A DNA stretch of 64,000 nt from Sinorhizobium sp. 8-89 (lineage in GTDB: Bacteria; Pseudomonadota; Alphaproteobacteria; Rhizobiales; Rhizobiaceae): assembly GCF_030124325.1 (NCBI RefSeq), contig NZ_JASKLR010000014.1:62001-126000 (forward strand), written 5' to 3'. A program made the translations under genes and the position numbers. Within the stretch, counting starts at the first letter, position 1, and each line of letters begins with the position of its first letter. This document shows positions 11,046 through 18,875 of the stretch, in pieces. The notes beneath the pieces are model-generated. The model searched no databases and was not told where the DNA came from. It worked only from the letters and a program-made list of their open reading frames with translations.

Positions 11046-11309
11046 ATGAGCAAGCCCTTGCGCGAAGACGGCCCCCCTCTGACCGAGAGAGTGAACGACT
11101 ACGATGAAGCTCACTTCTCAACCTATCTCCGCCTGCTCGACGCCGACGCGGAAGGCGCTGACTGGCGCGAGGCGGTCAAGATCATCTTCGGCATCGATCC
11201 TGAGGCCGATCCTGTCCGGGCAAAACGTATTCACAACACCCACCTTGCTCGCGCCCGCTGGATGACGGAGGTCGGTTACCGTCACCTGCTCGATCCCCGC
11301 ATGCAATGA
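11046..11309 (+). CDS. qseM: Small DUF2285 protein, QseM-like antiactivator
   Basis: An 87-residue protein with one DUF2285-like helical domain (DADAEGADWREAVKIIFGID, then RAKRIHNTHLARARWMTEVGYRHLL). In the ICEMlSymR7A system QseM is a protein of this kind that binds both TraR and FseA and blocks excision and transfer. Size, domain and position, divergent from the XRE gene and upstream of the split fseA, agree with that role. The ATG follows GAGGACTGATCG. Identification rests on context and domain reading. Confidence 0.75.
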   Translation: MSKPLREDGPPLTERVNDYDEAHFSTYLRLLDADAEGADWREAVKIIFGIDPEADPVRAKRIHNTHLARARWMTEVGYRHLLDPRMQ

Positions 11310-11467
11310 TGTTCCGGGAACGCCACGTTGCCGCCATTCATCAAGATACGCATTTTTTTGAGGGAATTGTGCGGGGGCGCCATTCCAAATTTCGGGGTTG
11401 TTCCCCTCCCGGCGCGATGAATAGATGAGCGACTCTCTCATGTTCGCATCCGGAAAGGGATTTGCCG

Positions 11468-11680
11468 ATGGAACCATTAGAGGATTGGCGCTCGCCGAAG
11501 TTCGAACAGGAACTTGGCCGTTTGGATCGAGGCGGTATCAGCTTCGAATTTCTCAGACGCAATGACGAGTATCGGGCCGATTACAAGGCCGCAACGGACG
11601 AGAGTTCCAAGGACACTCACGCGCTCGTTGCGGCGAGGGAGGGCTTGACCCGGCGGTGGGGTGTCATGTTTCCCCGTTAA
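11468..11680 (+). CDS. fseA: FseA N-terminal part (DUF6499)
   Basis: A short frame of 70 residues with the DUF6499 signature DW, then FEFLRRNDEYRADYK. Alone it ends at TAA 11678. In ICEMlSymR7A the equivalent frame (msi172) is joined to the next one (msi171) by a programmed +1 ribosomal shift, giving FseA, the activator of the excisionase gene rdfS. Here the downstream frame lies in +1 phase and overlaps this one. A TTG two codons upstream is an alternative start; the ATG is used because GGAAAGGGA lies at a suitable distance. Confidence 0.8.
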   Translation: MEPLEDWRSPKFEQELGRLDRGGISFEFLRRNDEYRADYKAATDESSKDTHALVAAREGLTRRWGVMFPR

Positions 11681-12257
11681 CCCGTACCGGCCCGCCAGCA
11701 ATTCCAACCCCATCTGGGTACCGCAGCTCTATCCGGCAACGCTTATCGTCGCGCCGGCGCCGCCCGGTTTCGAGGACTGCCTTTCCCTCGACCCCGGAGC
11801 CTTGCCGATTGCAAACGCCGTTCTTCGCGACGGCTTCCATGTGTGCATCCCGGATGCCGATGGTCTTCATCGACTGTGGTTTCCGAACGGCGATGCGCCG
11901 CTCAAGGCCGCTGTCGTCATTCCGCTCGACGCTCATCTTTCCGAGCGCCTGCTGAGCCTGCAGCGATGGCACCGCTGGCTCTCGCGCAACGCATCCCGTC
12001 CGTGGCCGCGCTGGCAACGCTTCTCGCCCTACCGGGTTCACCGCTTCAGCCTGATGCTGCGTGCCTGGGATGGCGTCAGCAAGGGTGCAGCCCGGCAAGA
12101 GGTTGCGAGCGTCCTTCTCAATCCGGACCTCAAGACGCTGCGCTCCATCGACTGGAAAAATACGCCGGAGCGCCGCAGGGTCCACCGCCTCTTGAAAGCC
12201 GCACGCGCCCTGATCGAGGGAGGCTATAGCCGCCTTTTGAAACCTGGTTCCGAATAG
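11661..12257 (+). CDS. fseA: FseA C-terminal part (DUF2285)
   Basis: An open frame of 198 codons from the GTG at 11661, overlapping the end of the DUF6499 frame. After the junction region it carries PNSNP-like text, LSLDPGALPIANAVLRDGFHV and then a DUF2285 domain in the last 80 residues (YRVHRFSLMLRAWDGVSKGAARQEVASVLL to RRRVHRLLKAARALIEGGYSRLL). No convincing ribosome-binding site precedes the GTG, so it is probably translated only as the 3' half of a +1 fusion of about 262 residues. The expected role is activation of rdfS and element excision, countered by QseM. Confidence 0.8.
   Translation: MSCFPVNPYRPASNSNPIWVPQLYPATLIVAPAPPGFEDCLSLDPGALPIANAVLRDGFHVCIPDADGLHRLWFPNGDAPLKAAVVIPLDAHLSERLLSLQRWHRWLSRNASRPWPRWQRFSPYRVHRFSLMLRAWDGVSKGAARQEVASVLLNPDLKTLRSIDWKNTPERRRVHRLLKAARALIEGGYSRLLKPGSE
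11669..11680 (+). promoter_or_regulatory. Probable +1 ribosomal frameshift site in fseA
   Basis: The first frame ends TTT CCC CGT TAA. A +1 slip on the CCC C run lets translation continue as F-P-V-N-P-Y-R-P in the DUF2285 frame without loss of residues. Runs of CCC C just before a stop are known +1 slip contexts in bacteria. The exact slip base is inferred. Confidence 0.65.
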
Positions 12258-12288
12258 GGTGATGCCCGCCGGCTGGTCGTCGGATAAG

Positions 12289-12314
12289 GCCACGGCGCCT
12301 GGCGGCGCCGTGGC
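12289..12314 (+). terminator. Hairpin terminator after fseA
   Basis: An 11-bp perfect stem (GCCACGGCGCC / GGCGCCGTGGC) with loop TGGC, starting 32 bases after the fseA stop, followed by a pyrimidine-rich run TCTCCTCTCTCT. It is a likely intrinsic terminator, although the run is not pure T. Confidence 0.55.
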
Positions 12315-12964
12315 TCTCCTCTCTCTGACGTCCCAGTTTACGCCAGCCCATCCGGCGTCAAGGCCATCGCGCTCTCCTCCAATTTTCTGGCGCCTTCCCT
12401 CGCATGGCTCGGGCCGCTTCGCGACGGCACCAGAAAATCGACTCCCCGCTCGCCGCACTGCGGCTGCGTTCCGCGGTCCTTGACCGCTCTGGTCTACAGC
12501 GTGGGCTCCTTTCGTCAGAGACACGAAAGGAGATGACACATATCTGAATTCGACCATCTCGCACTGTTTACGAATGCTCTCGGGCTTTCGGCTCGTGGTT
12601 CTCGCCAACCGCTTCGGCGCTGAGGACGAATTTTCCAACGCGCTTCATGCTGATCGACGGCCTCGAAGCCGCGATCGCATTCTCCCGCCGAATCATGAAA
12701 ATGGAGCGCGAAGCGTCCGACGGGGCGGCTCTCATCTCTTCCTGCCCGCGAGCGATGACGGCCAGGATCGACTGGCCGCCAACGCCATGAAGGGGCATGC
12801 AACATCTTTTAAGCCAAGATCACGTCGGCTTGGCTCGTCCTTCTCCATTGCAGGGGGACGTTCCCACGAACCCACGCATTCTGTCACTCCGCCCTGCCTT
12901 GTGACCTTCGCCATCGTCGCAACCGACCCGCCCGTTCCGTGGCGGTTGCGACGGAGGCCCCACA
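12315..12964. other. Stretch between fseA and rdfS
   Basis: About 650 bases. It holds the rdfS promoter region and one weak small reading frame (listed separately). Fragments near 12546 (ISEFDHLALFTNALGL) and 12640 (LIDGLEAAIAFSRRI) lie in different phases and may be parts of one decayed gene. Confidence 0.4.
12647..12790 (+). CDS. Small hypothetical protein, possibly a gene fragment
   Basis: A 47-codon frame starting MLIDGLEAAIAFSRRIMKME. The first 30 residues look like an amphipathic helix. An upstream phrase in another phase suggests it is the 3' part of a frameshifted gene. There is no good ribosome-binding site. Low confidence as an expressed gene. Confidence 0.3.
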   Translation: MLIDGLEAAIAFSRRIMKMEREASDGAALISSCPRAMTARIDWPPTP

Positions 12965-13237
12965 ATGCAACAGAAAACCGATCCTGACTGGCCGCGCTTC
13001 GTGCGCACACCCGAGGCTGCTCAACTGCTCGATCTTTCTCCCCGAACCCTCGAAAAGCACCGCTGCGAGGGAACCGGCCCGATATACCGGAAGCTTGGGG
13101 GCCGGGTCGTCTACTCGGTCGCCGACCTTCAAGCCTGGGTCGAGGCCGCCGCCCGCAAGTCGACGGCGCATCCCAGATCGAAGGAAAGCGCGCCGCGGCC
13201 GCGTATAACCGGCGGCACGGCCGCCGTCTTGCGCTGA
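12965..13237 (+). CDS. rdfS: Excisionase-like HTH protein, RdfS type
   Basis: A 90-residue DNA-binding protein of the MerR/HTH_17 excisionase class: FVRTPEAAQLLDLSPRTLEKHRCEGTGP, then a wing region GGRVVYSVADLQAWVE. In ICEMlSymR7A the gene in this position is rdfS, the recombination directionality factor that drives excision by the integrase, and its promoter is the target of FseA. A GGAGG ribosome-binding site precedes the ATG. It is 16 bases upstream of the replication gene, so the two are probably one operon. The cognate integrase gene is not in this window. Confidence 0.75.
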   Translation: MQQKTDPDWPRFVRTPEAAQLLDLSPRTLEKHRCEGTGPIYRKLGGRVVYSVADLQAWVEAAARKSTAHPRSKESAPRPRITGGTAAVLR

Positions 13238-13253
13238 GCCCCGGGCGATAAAC

Positions 13254-14114
13254 ATGACATTGCACCGGACATATCAAGGCGAGCAGCTCGAACTGTTCCA
13301 GGCACGTGGCGGCGGAATTGCTACGCGCGATGCTCAGGACCTGATGTCATGGCCATTCTTCTCGCTTGCCAAGTCCCGCCGCGTGACGCCGATCGACTTC
13401 CGCATGGGGGACGTCTGGCTCCGCGTCGAGGCGACCGCAGAGCACGGCATGGCGACTATTTGGGACGCAGACATTCTGATATGGGCCGCTTCGCAGATTG
13501 TGGAGGCGCGCGACAAGGGCCTGCGCACGTCGCGCTTCATGTCGGCAACACCCTATGAGATTCTCACTTTCATCAGCCGCGACGACTCCGCCCGCAGCTA
13601 TGAACGGCTGAAAGCGGCTTTCGATCGATTGCAGTCCACTACTGTCGTTACCTCGATCCGCCAACTGTCCGAACGGCGGCGCCATCGCTTCTCGTGGATC
13701 TCCGAATGGAAGGAGCGGCTGGATGCCGCCGGCCGACCCCTTGGCATCGAGCTGATCCTTGCGGACTGGTTTTATGCCGGCGTTATCGACAATGCGCTGA
13801 TCCTGACCATCGACCCGGCCTACTTCAGCCTGACGGGTGGCCTCGAGCGCTGGCTTTACCGCCTAGTGCGCAAGCACGCAGGACGTCAGACATGGGGCTG
13901 GAGCTTCGATCTTAAGCACCTGCATCTGAAATCCGGCAGCCTATCACCACTCCGGCGCTTCCGTTTCGAGATCAGGTCCATCGTCGGCCGTCAGCCGCTT
14001 CCGGGCTACCGGCTCGCGCTTTCCATCGACCCGAACGGGTGCGAGCGTCTGACCTTCCGACCGGTGAGCCCGGAGTGTCCCGTCACACAGCGCGTTGCGG
14101 GAGCGTTATCATGA
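13254..14114 (+). CDS. Replication initiator protein A (RPA family)
   Basis: A 286-residue protein of the RPA family, iteron-type plasmid initiators also found in many proteobacterial ICEs. Family text includes DLMSWPFFSLAKSRR near residue 28, WDADILIWAASQI, the winged-helix section TPYEILTFISRDDS and the C-terminal FRFEIRSIVGRQPLPGYRL. Three iteron-like repeats lie just after the gene (14168-14231). Its role would be plasmid-like replication of the excised element or of a plasmid. A parA gene normally comes next in this gene order and is missing here. Confidence 0.85.
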   Translation: MTLHRTYQGEQLELFQARGGGIATRDAQDLMSWPFFSLAKSRRVTPIDFRMGDVWLRVEATAEHGMATIWDADILIWAASQIVEARDKGLRTSRFMSATPYEILTFISRDDSARSYERLKAAFDRLQSTTVVTSIRQLSERRRHRFSWISEWKERLDAAGRPLGIELILADWFYAGVIDNALILTIDPAYFSLTGGLERWLYRLVRKHAGRQTWGWSFDLKHLHLKSGSLSPLRRFRFEIRSIVGRQPLPGYRLALSIDPNGCERLTFRPVSPECPVTQRVAGALS

Positions 14115-14167
14115 GCCGTTTCCCGCCGATCCGTGAAAGAGGCAGCAGTGGACAAGCTGTGGATGGG

Positions 14168-14231
14168 CCCGTGCTATCGGGAACACTCAAGCCCGTGCCA
14201 TCGGGAACGCCATTCCCGTGCTATCAGGAAC
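14168..14231. repeat. Three iteron-like direct repeats
   Basis: Three 17-bp copies of CCCGTGCYATCRGGAAC start at 14168, 14192 and 14215, that is with 24- and 23-bp periods, about two helical turns. The copies differ at only two positions, and each has a CCCG/CGGG inner symmetry. Their place directly after an RPA initiator gene suggests binding sites for that protein and a possible origin. Confidence 0.75.
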
Positions 14232-14294
14232 GCGGACCGGTCTTAAGCTTCGGAATCAGAAAAGGAATTCCGGCCCCTTTTAACATACCTAACA

Positions 14295-14313
14295 AAGAAT
14301 CCTTCGGATTCTT
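14295..14313. terminator. Short hairpin after the rep gene
   Basis: An 8-bp perfect stem (AAGAATCC / GGATTCTT) with loop TTC. It separates the iterons from the next operon. No T-run follows, so it is a possible terminator only. Confidence 0.4.
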
Positions 14314-14364
14314 CCTAACGCACCCCCGCAAATCTGCTGCTGTGGAGCACGTGGGAGAAGCGCC

Positions 14365-14883
14365 ATGAAGGGGTACCCGAAGCCTGACGGCTTTCCCGTG
14401 GGAGCGACGTTGGTCGAGCTCACATGGCGCAAAGGACGGATCGAGCACTGGATCCGCTTCGGAAAGTTCGCCGCCGAGCAAAGGCTCGGACGGGAAAGAC
14501 GCATCGTCGGATTTGCGTCAGGCAGCGTCTTCGCCTTTGTGCGTTGGGCGGCGAACGACTACGGCACGGTGATCTCCCGTATCGATATCGTGCGTGCCGT
14601 CTATGCCGGCGAAGCGTACCAGACCCTGCCGTTCGTTCGGCCGGGAGGCGACATTCTCCTGCGCCTCCATAACTGGGCTAAGGTCGAAACCGTGCTCATC
14701 GCGATCGACGCGATTGAGGCGCTCGGCATCGATCCCGCTGATGTCGCGCCCGAGCATTGGCGGCATCTCCACAATCGCCTGAGCGTCAATGAGCCCTTCC
14801 GCTGCTATTCGCACGAGCAGCACCGCGCCTGGCTCAAGCGGGCGGCCATCGGCGATCCTTCCGCGGACGGAGAAGCACGATGA
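14365..14883 (+). CDS. DUF2840 family protein
   Basis: A 172-residue conserved protein found almost only in conjugation regions of alphaproteobacterial ICEs and plasmids. Family text: HWIRFGK, GSVFAFVRWAANDYGTVISRIDIVRAV, LPFVRPGGDILLRL and GIDPADVAPEHWRHLHNRLS. No catalytic motif or signal peptide is seen and its function is unknown. Its stop codon overlaps the traF start (ATGA at 14880), so the two are translationally coupled. The N-terminus begins after a GGGAGAAG ribosome-binding site. Confidence 0.85.
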   Translation: MKGYPKPDGFPVGATLVELTWRKGRIEHWIRFGKFAAEQRLGRERRIVGFASGSVFAFVRWAANDYGTVISRIDIVRAVYAGEAYQTLPFVRPGGDILLRLHNWAKVETVLIAIDAIEALGIDPADVAPEHWRHLHNRLSVNEPFRCYSHEQHRAWLKRAAIGDPSADGEAR

Positions 14884-15431
14884 CGCGCTTTTCCTGGATC
14901 ATTGCAACCTATGTCTCGGCTCTTGCAGCGACGGCTTTTGCTATCCTCCAGCCGCAGAAGAAGCTGATCTGGAACGCCTCTGCCAGTGCGCCGGTCGGGC
15001 TCTATCGTGTCGAGACGACGGATCATATCAACGTCACCGATCTGGCCGTGGTCATGCCCCCCGACAACGTCGCCAGCTTCCTCGATCAACGCCAGTATCT
15101 GCCGAAGGGCGTACCGCTCTTGAAGCGCGTGCTGGCACTTGCGGGCACCACGGTCTGCCGTGAAGGCGGAACGATCACCGCCTACGACGCAGTCTACGGC
15201 GTCGCGCTCGACCACGACAGCCGCGACCGTCCTCTGCCCGTTTGGCAGGGCTGCGTCACGCTTCGACAAGACCAGGCCTTCTTCATGAACTGGGACGTGC
15301 CCGGCAGTCTCGACAGCCGGTATTTCGGGGCGCTTCCGCTTTCGACCGTCATCGGTCGCGCCGTTTCCGTCTGGACCATCGACGAACCTTCCCAATCCAC
15401 TTCATCAGCCCACGAAAGGCAACCGCAATGA
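14880..15431 (+). CDS. traF: TraF, S26-family conjugative peptidase
   Basis: A 183-residue inner-membrane serine peptidase of the TraF/LepB type. It has one N-terminal membrane segment (ATYVSALAATAFAIL), the catalytic serine region SASAPVGLYR and the catalytic lysine region PLLKRVLALAG. In RP4-like systems TraF matures and cyclises the pilin TrbC. The start overlaps the previous gene and the stop overlaps the next (ATGA at 15428), giving a tightly coupled operon. No pilin gene is present in the window. Confidence 0.88.
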   Translation: MTRFSWIIATYVSALAATAFAILQPQKKLIWNASASAPVGLYRVETTDHINVTDLAVVMPPDNVASFLDQRQYLPKGVPLLKRVLALAGTTVCREGGTITAYDAVYGVALDHDSRDRPLPVWQGCVTLRQDQAFFMNWDVPGSLDSRYFGALPLSTVIGRAVSVWTIDEPSQSTSSAHERQPQ

Positions 15432-15754
15432 CTCATATCGGAACCTTCACGCGCAAGGATGACGGCTTCTTCGGGCGCATTCGCACGCTCACTCTCGACA
15501 CCGAAATCACGATCTTGCCGGCTGACGAGACGGACGTCGAGAACGCGCCAAACCACCGCGTCTTTGCCGCTGGTCAGGAAGTCGGAGCGGCATGGGATCG
15601 CACTGGTGAGCGCGCCGGCAGCTATCTTTCGGTCGCAATCGATGATCCATCTTTCATCGAGCCGATCCGCGCGCGTTTGTTCGAGTCTGATACCAGGAAG
15701 GATGTCTGGAATCTTCATTGGACGCGAAATGTCCGGCGCGACGAACAGGGCTGA
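15428..15754 (+). CDS. DUF736 family protein
   Basis: A 108-residue soluble protein with the full DUF736 pattern: MTHIGTFTRKDDGFFGRI, then TLTLDTEITILP, GAAWDRTGERAGSYLSVAIDDP and a C-terminal WNLHWTR. The family is almost always found in conjugation loci of alphaproteobacteria, next to traF and the relaxase. Function is unknown. Its start codon overlaps the traF stop. Confidence 0.9.
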   Translation: MTHIGTFTRKDDGFFGRIRTLTLDTEITILPADETDVENAPNHRVFAAGQEVGAAWDRTGERAGSYLSVAIDDPSFIEPIRARLFESDTRKDVWNLHWTRNVRRDEQG

Positions 15755-16020
15755 GCCATGCGCATAGTCGTTCTCGCCATTCTTCAGGCTCAATCCCCGT
15801 GATCGATTGTGCACCGATTAATCCCCTCAACCCGATCGTCTTCGCGACAGCCGGCGCGCGCAGCGAAGGTCAAGGGCGGCGGCCAGTTTTCCGGAAGGCG
15901 GGCATGTCTTCCGGCGATGCCCGTCCGGAAAATCTTGACCGCCGGCAAAGCCTCGCCCTTGGCCGCAGCGAGCACGATGGCAGGCTCGCAGCAGTTCGAG
16001 AAGATGGCGTTGGCCCGGTC

Positions 16021-16761
16021 ATGCGAGCGATCATGGCCTTGCCGATCGCACTCACAATAATCGTCTCTCTGCCTGGCGTTGCATCCGCCGATCCGCCGTC
16101 GAATGATCGGTTCGCGAACCGTGCGTCCGTTTCCCCGTCGTCCGATCCCTATGCCCGCTTCGTCGCCGAGGCCGCCAAACGCTTCGCCATTCCCGAGCGC
16201 TGGATACGCGCCGTCATGCATGTCGAAAGCCGGAACAACCCGGCCGCGGTCTCGCCGAAAGGTGCGATGGGGCTGATGCAGATCATGCCGGCGACGTGGC
16301 ATGAATTGCGCACTCGTTATCGCTTGGGTAAGGACGCTTTCGATCCGCGCGACAACATTCTGGCGGGCGCTGTTTACCTCGCTGAACTGCATGATCTCTA
16401 CGGTTCGCCTGGTTTCCTGGCAGCTTACAATGGAGGCCCCGGTCGCTACGAAAAACACCTCGTAACCGGCGACCCACTGCCCTTCGAGACCGTTGACTAT
16501 GTTGCGAAGGTCGCGCCCATGATCGACACGGAAGCGCCGTCCGTCGTGCAAAACACCGCGCGTTCAGAGCGCAGTCGTTGGGTCGGTTCACCGTTGTTTG
16601 TCGTGCAGCGAACTCACCCAAACAGTTCTCGTCACGAAGCCCGCCCACTGACCTTCGGCCGCTCGGAGCACGAGCTCGCTATTGTCGATTTATCGGCGCT
16701 CGTGCCGGCCTCCGGTGGTCTGTTCGTTGGACGCGCGGCGGTGTGGGAGGGCCAACGGTGA
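16021..16761 (+). CDS. Lytic transglycosylase of the conjugation system
   Basis: A 246-residue periplasmic enzyme that opens peptidoglycan for the transfer apparatus. The chosen ATG gives a signal peptide (MRAIMALPIALTIIVSLPGVASA). The SLT domain follows: RFAIPERWIRAVMHVESRNNPAAVSPKGAMGL, with catalytic Glu in HVESRNN, then GLMQIMPATW and AYNGGPGRY. The frame is open for another hundred codons upstream (to 15718), but that part is arginine-rich without a signal sequence. The C-terminal 80 residues show no domain. Confidence 0.85.
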   Translation: MRAIMALPIALTIIVSLPGVASADPPSNDRFANRASVSPSSDPYARFVAEAAKRFAIPERWIRAVMHVESRNNPAAVSPKGAMGLMQIMPATWHELRTRYRLGKDAFDPRDNILAGAVYLAELHDLYGSPGFLAAYNGGPGRYEKHLVTGDPLPFETVDYVAKVAPMIDTEAPSVVQNTARSERSRWVGSPLFVVQRTHPNSSRHEARPLTFGRSEHELAIVDLSALVPASGGLFVGRAAVWEGQR

Positions 16762-16912
16762 GCAGCGTGGTTCTGAGCGCTGGCGCGAAGGCGATGGTAG
16801 TCTTAGCGGAAAGGAGCGGGGGAGCGAGGGAACCAACCCGGGCATGGCAAGATAAAAGACCGCACATCGCGGCTTGGACGGTCGGTTGTTTTGATTGGGT
16901 TTTCTGGCCATT

Positions 16913-16947
16913 TGCGCACATCGTCAGCGCGAAACGCGATGTGCGCA
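16913..16947. other. Candidate oriT: inverted repeat upstream of relaxase gene
   Basis: A perfect 11-bp inverted repeat (TGCGCACATCG / CGATGTGCGCA) with a 13-base loop, partly extended by CCA/TGG outside. It lies 55 bases before the relaxase start codon, and a partial copy of one arm (CGCACATCGC) occurs at 16861. Origins of transfer often carry such a repeat beside the relaxase gene. No nic site can be named from sequence alone. Confidence 0.45.
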
Positions 16948-17002
16948 CTGGCAAATTACCCTGCTGCTACAATGCATTGCGCACCTCGCGCCGTATTTCT
17001 TG

Positions 17003-18745
17003 ATGACCAGGGACGATGATTTCCGCGTCCGGCCTGGCCGCATCCGATCATCTAAAAGCCAGCGGACAAGGCCCTTCATTGCGCAAGCGCTTGCCGCCGC
17101 TCAGAAGGCTGGCGGTCGTGTCTCTCCATCCGGCAAGATCAGCAGGGGCAACGGCCGCAGCCCGAGCTTCGCGCGCGGCCGTGTCGCAAGCGTCCGCGCC
17201 AATCGCTTCATCACCAACCGGACGCGGCTTTGCACGGTCAAGGCGCGGGTCGTGCGTAACAATGGCCGTCGTGCGCCTCTGTCGCGGCATCTCGACTATC
17301 TGCGGCGCGACGGCGTCACCCGCGACGGTGAAAAGGCGCACATGTTCGGCCCCGACAGCGACAACGTCGATGCGAAAGAGTTCGCCGAGCGGTGCGAGGA
17401 TGACCGGCATCATTTCCGGTTCATCGTCTCGCCGGAAGACGCGGCCGACATGGAGGACCTGAGGCGCTTCACCCGCGAACTGATGAGCCAGGCCGAGAAG
17501 GACCTCGCCACCAGGCTCGACTGGATTGGGGTCGATCATTGGAACACTGACAATCCGCATGTCCACGTGATCCTGCGCGGACGCACGGACGACGGCCAGG
17601 ACCTCGTCATCAACCGCGACTATATCCGATCCGGTCTCCGTGACCGGGCACAGGACCTCGTCACGCAGGAGATGGGGCCGCGAACCGATCTTGACATCAA
17701 TCGTTCGCTCGACCGCCAGATCGACGTGGACCGCTGGACTCAACTGGACCGACAGCTTATCCAGGACGCTAACGCCCATGGTATTATCGATGTGGCGCCG
17801 TCAGCGGATGCGCAGCCCGACGAATATCTGGTCCAAAAGGTAGGCCGGCTTCGCTATCTCGAACGTCTTGGCCTTGCGCAAACCGTTGGTCCCGGCCAAT
17901 GGATCGTCGCCGAAGAAGCCGAAGCCATCTTGCGGGAGCTCGGCACCCGCGGCGACATCATCAAGCGGATGCATCGGCTCCTCTCGGAGCAGGGAATCGA
18001 GCGTGGTGCTGCCGATTTTGTGCTTGCTGGCGAGGCGCAGGACGCGCCGGTTATCGGCCGGCTGGTCGAACGCGGCCTTGACGACGAACTGCGTGGCACC
18101 GCCTTTGCCGTCGTCGACGGCATCGACGGCCGCATCCATCACATCCGGGTTCCCGACCTCGAAGCGACGGGCGACAGCGCACCGGGTTCCATCGTCGAAT
18201 TGCGGATGTTTCAGAGTGCGAGAGGCGAGTCGCGCGTGGCGCTGGCAGTGCGCTCTGATCTCTCGCTTGCGGCACAGATCAGGGCCGATGGCGCGACTTG
18301 GCTCGATCGCCAGTTGATTGCACGCGGCCCAAGTGATCTCGGAGGCGGCTTCGGACTTGAGGTAAGACAGGCGATAGAGGCGCGTACCGAACATCTGATC
18401 GGGGAGGGACTTGCGCGTCGCGAGGCGGGGAGGGTAGTTTTTGCCCGCGACCTGCTTAGCACTCTCCGCCAGCGCGAGCTTGACGCGCTCGGCGAGAAGC
18501 TCGCTCATGACTTGGGCATGCCGTTGCAGCAGGCGGCTCAAGGGGACTATGTCTCCGGCACCTATCGCCATCGCTTGACGCTTGCCTCCGGTCGCTTCGC
18601 CATGATCGACGACGGGCTCGGTTTCAAGCTCGTGCCGTGGACGCCCTCCATGGAGAAGCATATCGGCCAACATATCTCCGGCATTGCCCGAGTAGACGGG
18701 GGGATCGACTGGAGCTTCGGCCGAAAACGCGGGCTCGGTCTTTGA
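17003..18745 (+). CDS. rlxS: Relaxase with DUF3363 domain (RlxS-like)
   Basis: A 580-residue mobilization nuclease of the DUF3363 type, which nicks oriT and pilots single-stranded DNA. The start MTRDDDFRVRPGRIRS is the usual N-terminus of this family. The relaxase core has RHLDYLRRDGV, HHFRFIVSPEDA and the histidine triad region WIGVDHWNTDNPHVHVILRG. DUF3363 fills the C-terminal half (LGLAQTVGPGQWIVAEEAEAIL onward). It lies between the lytic transglycosylase and the coupling protein, as in ICEMlSymR7A. A longer open frame (from 16895) has no family support upstream of residue 37. Confidence 0.9.
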   Translation: MTRDDDFRVRPGRIRSSKSQRTRPFIAQALAAAQKAGGRVSPSGKISRGNGRSPSFARGRVASVRANRFITNRTRLCTVKARVVRNNGRRAPLSRHLDYLRRDGVTRDGEKAHMFGPDSDNVDAKEFAERCEDDRHHFRFIVSPEDAADMEDLRRFTRELMSQAEKDLATRLDWIGVDHWNTDNPHVHVILRGRTDDGQDLVINRDYIRSGLRDRAQDLVTQEMGPRTDLDINRSLDRQIDVDRWTQLDRQLIQDANAHGIIDVAPSADAQPDEYLVQKVGRLRYLERLGLAQTVGPGQWIVAEEAEAILRELGTRGDIIKRMHRLLSEQGIERGAADFVLAGEAQDAPVIGRLVERGLDDELRGTAFAVVDGIDGRIHHIRVPDLEATGDSAPGSIVELRMFQSARGESRVALAVRSDLSLAAQIRADGATWLDRQLIARGPSDLGGGFGLEVRQAIEARTEHLIGEGLARREAGRVVFARDLLSTLRQRELDALGEKLAHDLGMPLQQAAQGDYVSGTYRHRLTLASGRFAMIDDGLGFKLVPWTPSMEKHIGQHISGIARVDGGIDWSFGRKRGLGL

Positions 18746-18875
18746 ACTGCAAGGGACAAGTATTTTTACGAGCACGTTCTCTCCGCTACGACACCGGCTG
18801 CCTGGCGCGTTGCGAAGCATGTCTTGATGCCTTTCCACTGCAGCATTGCTTCGGTTGCAGAAGGAAGAGATCGCC

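Noticed and set aside
11664-12638. Minus-strand open frame of 324 codons
   Set aside because: Antisense to the DUF2285 frame of fseA; composition is arginine- and alanine-rich with no domain.
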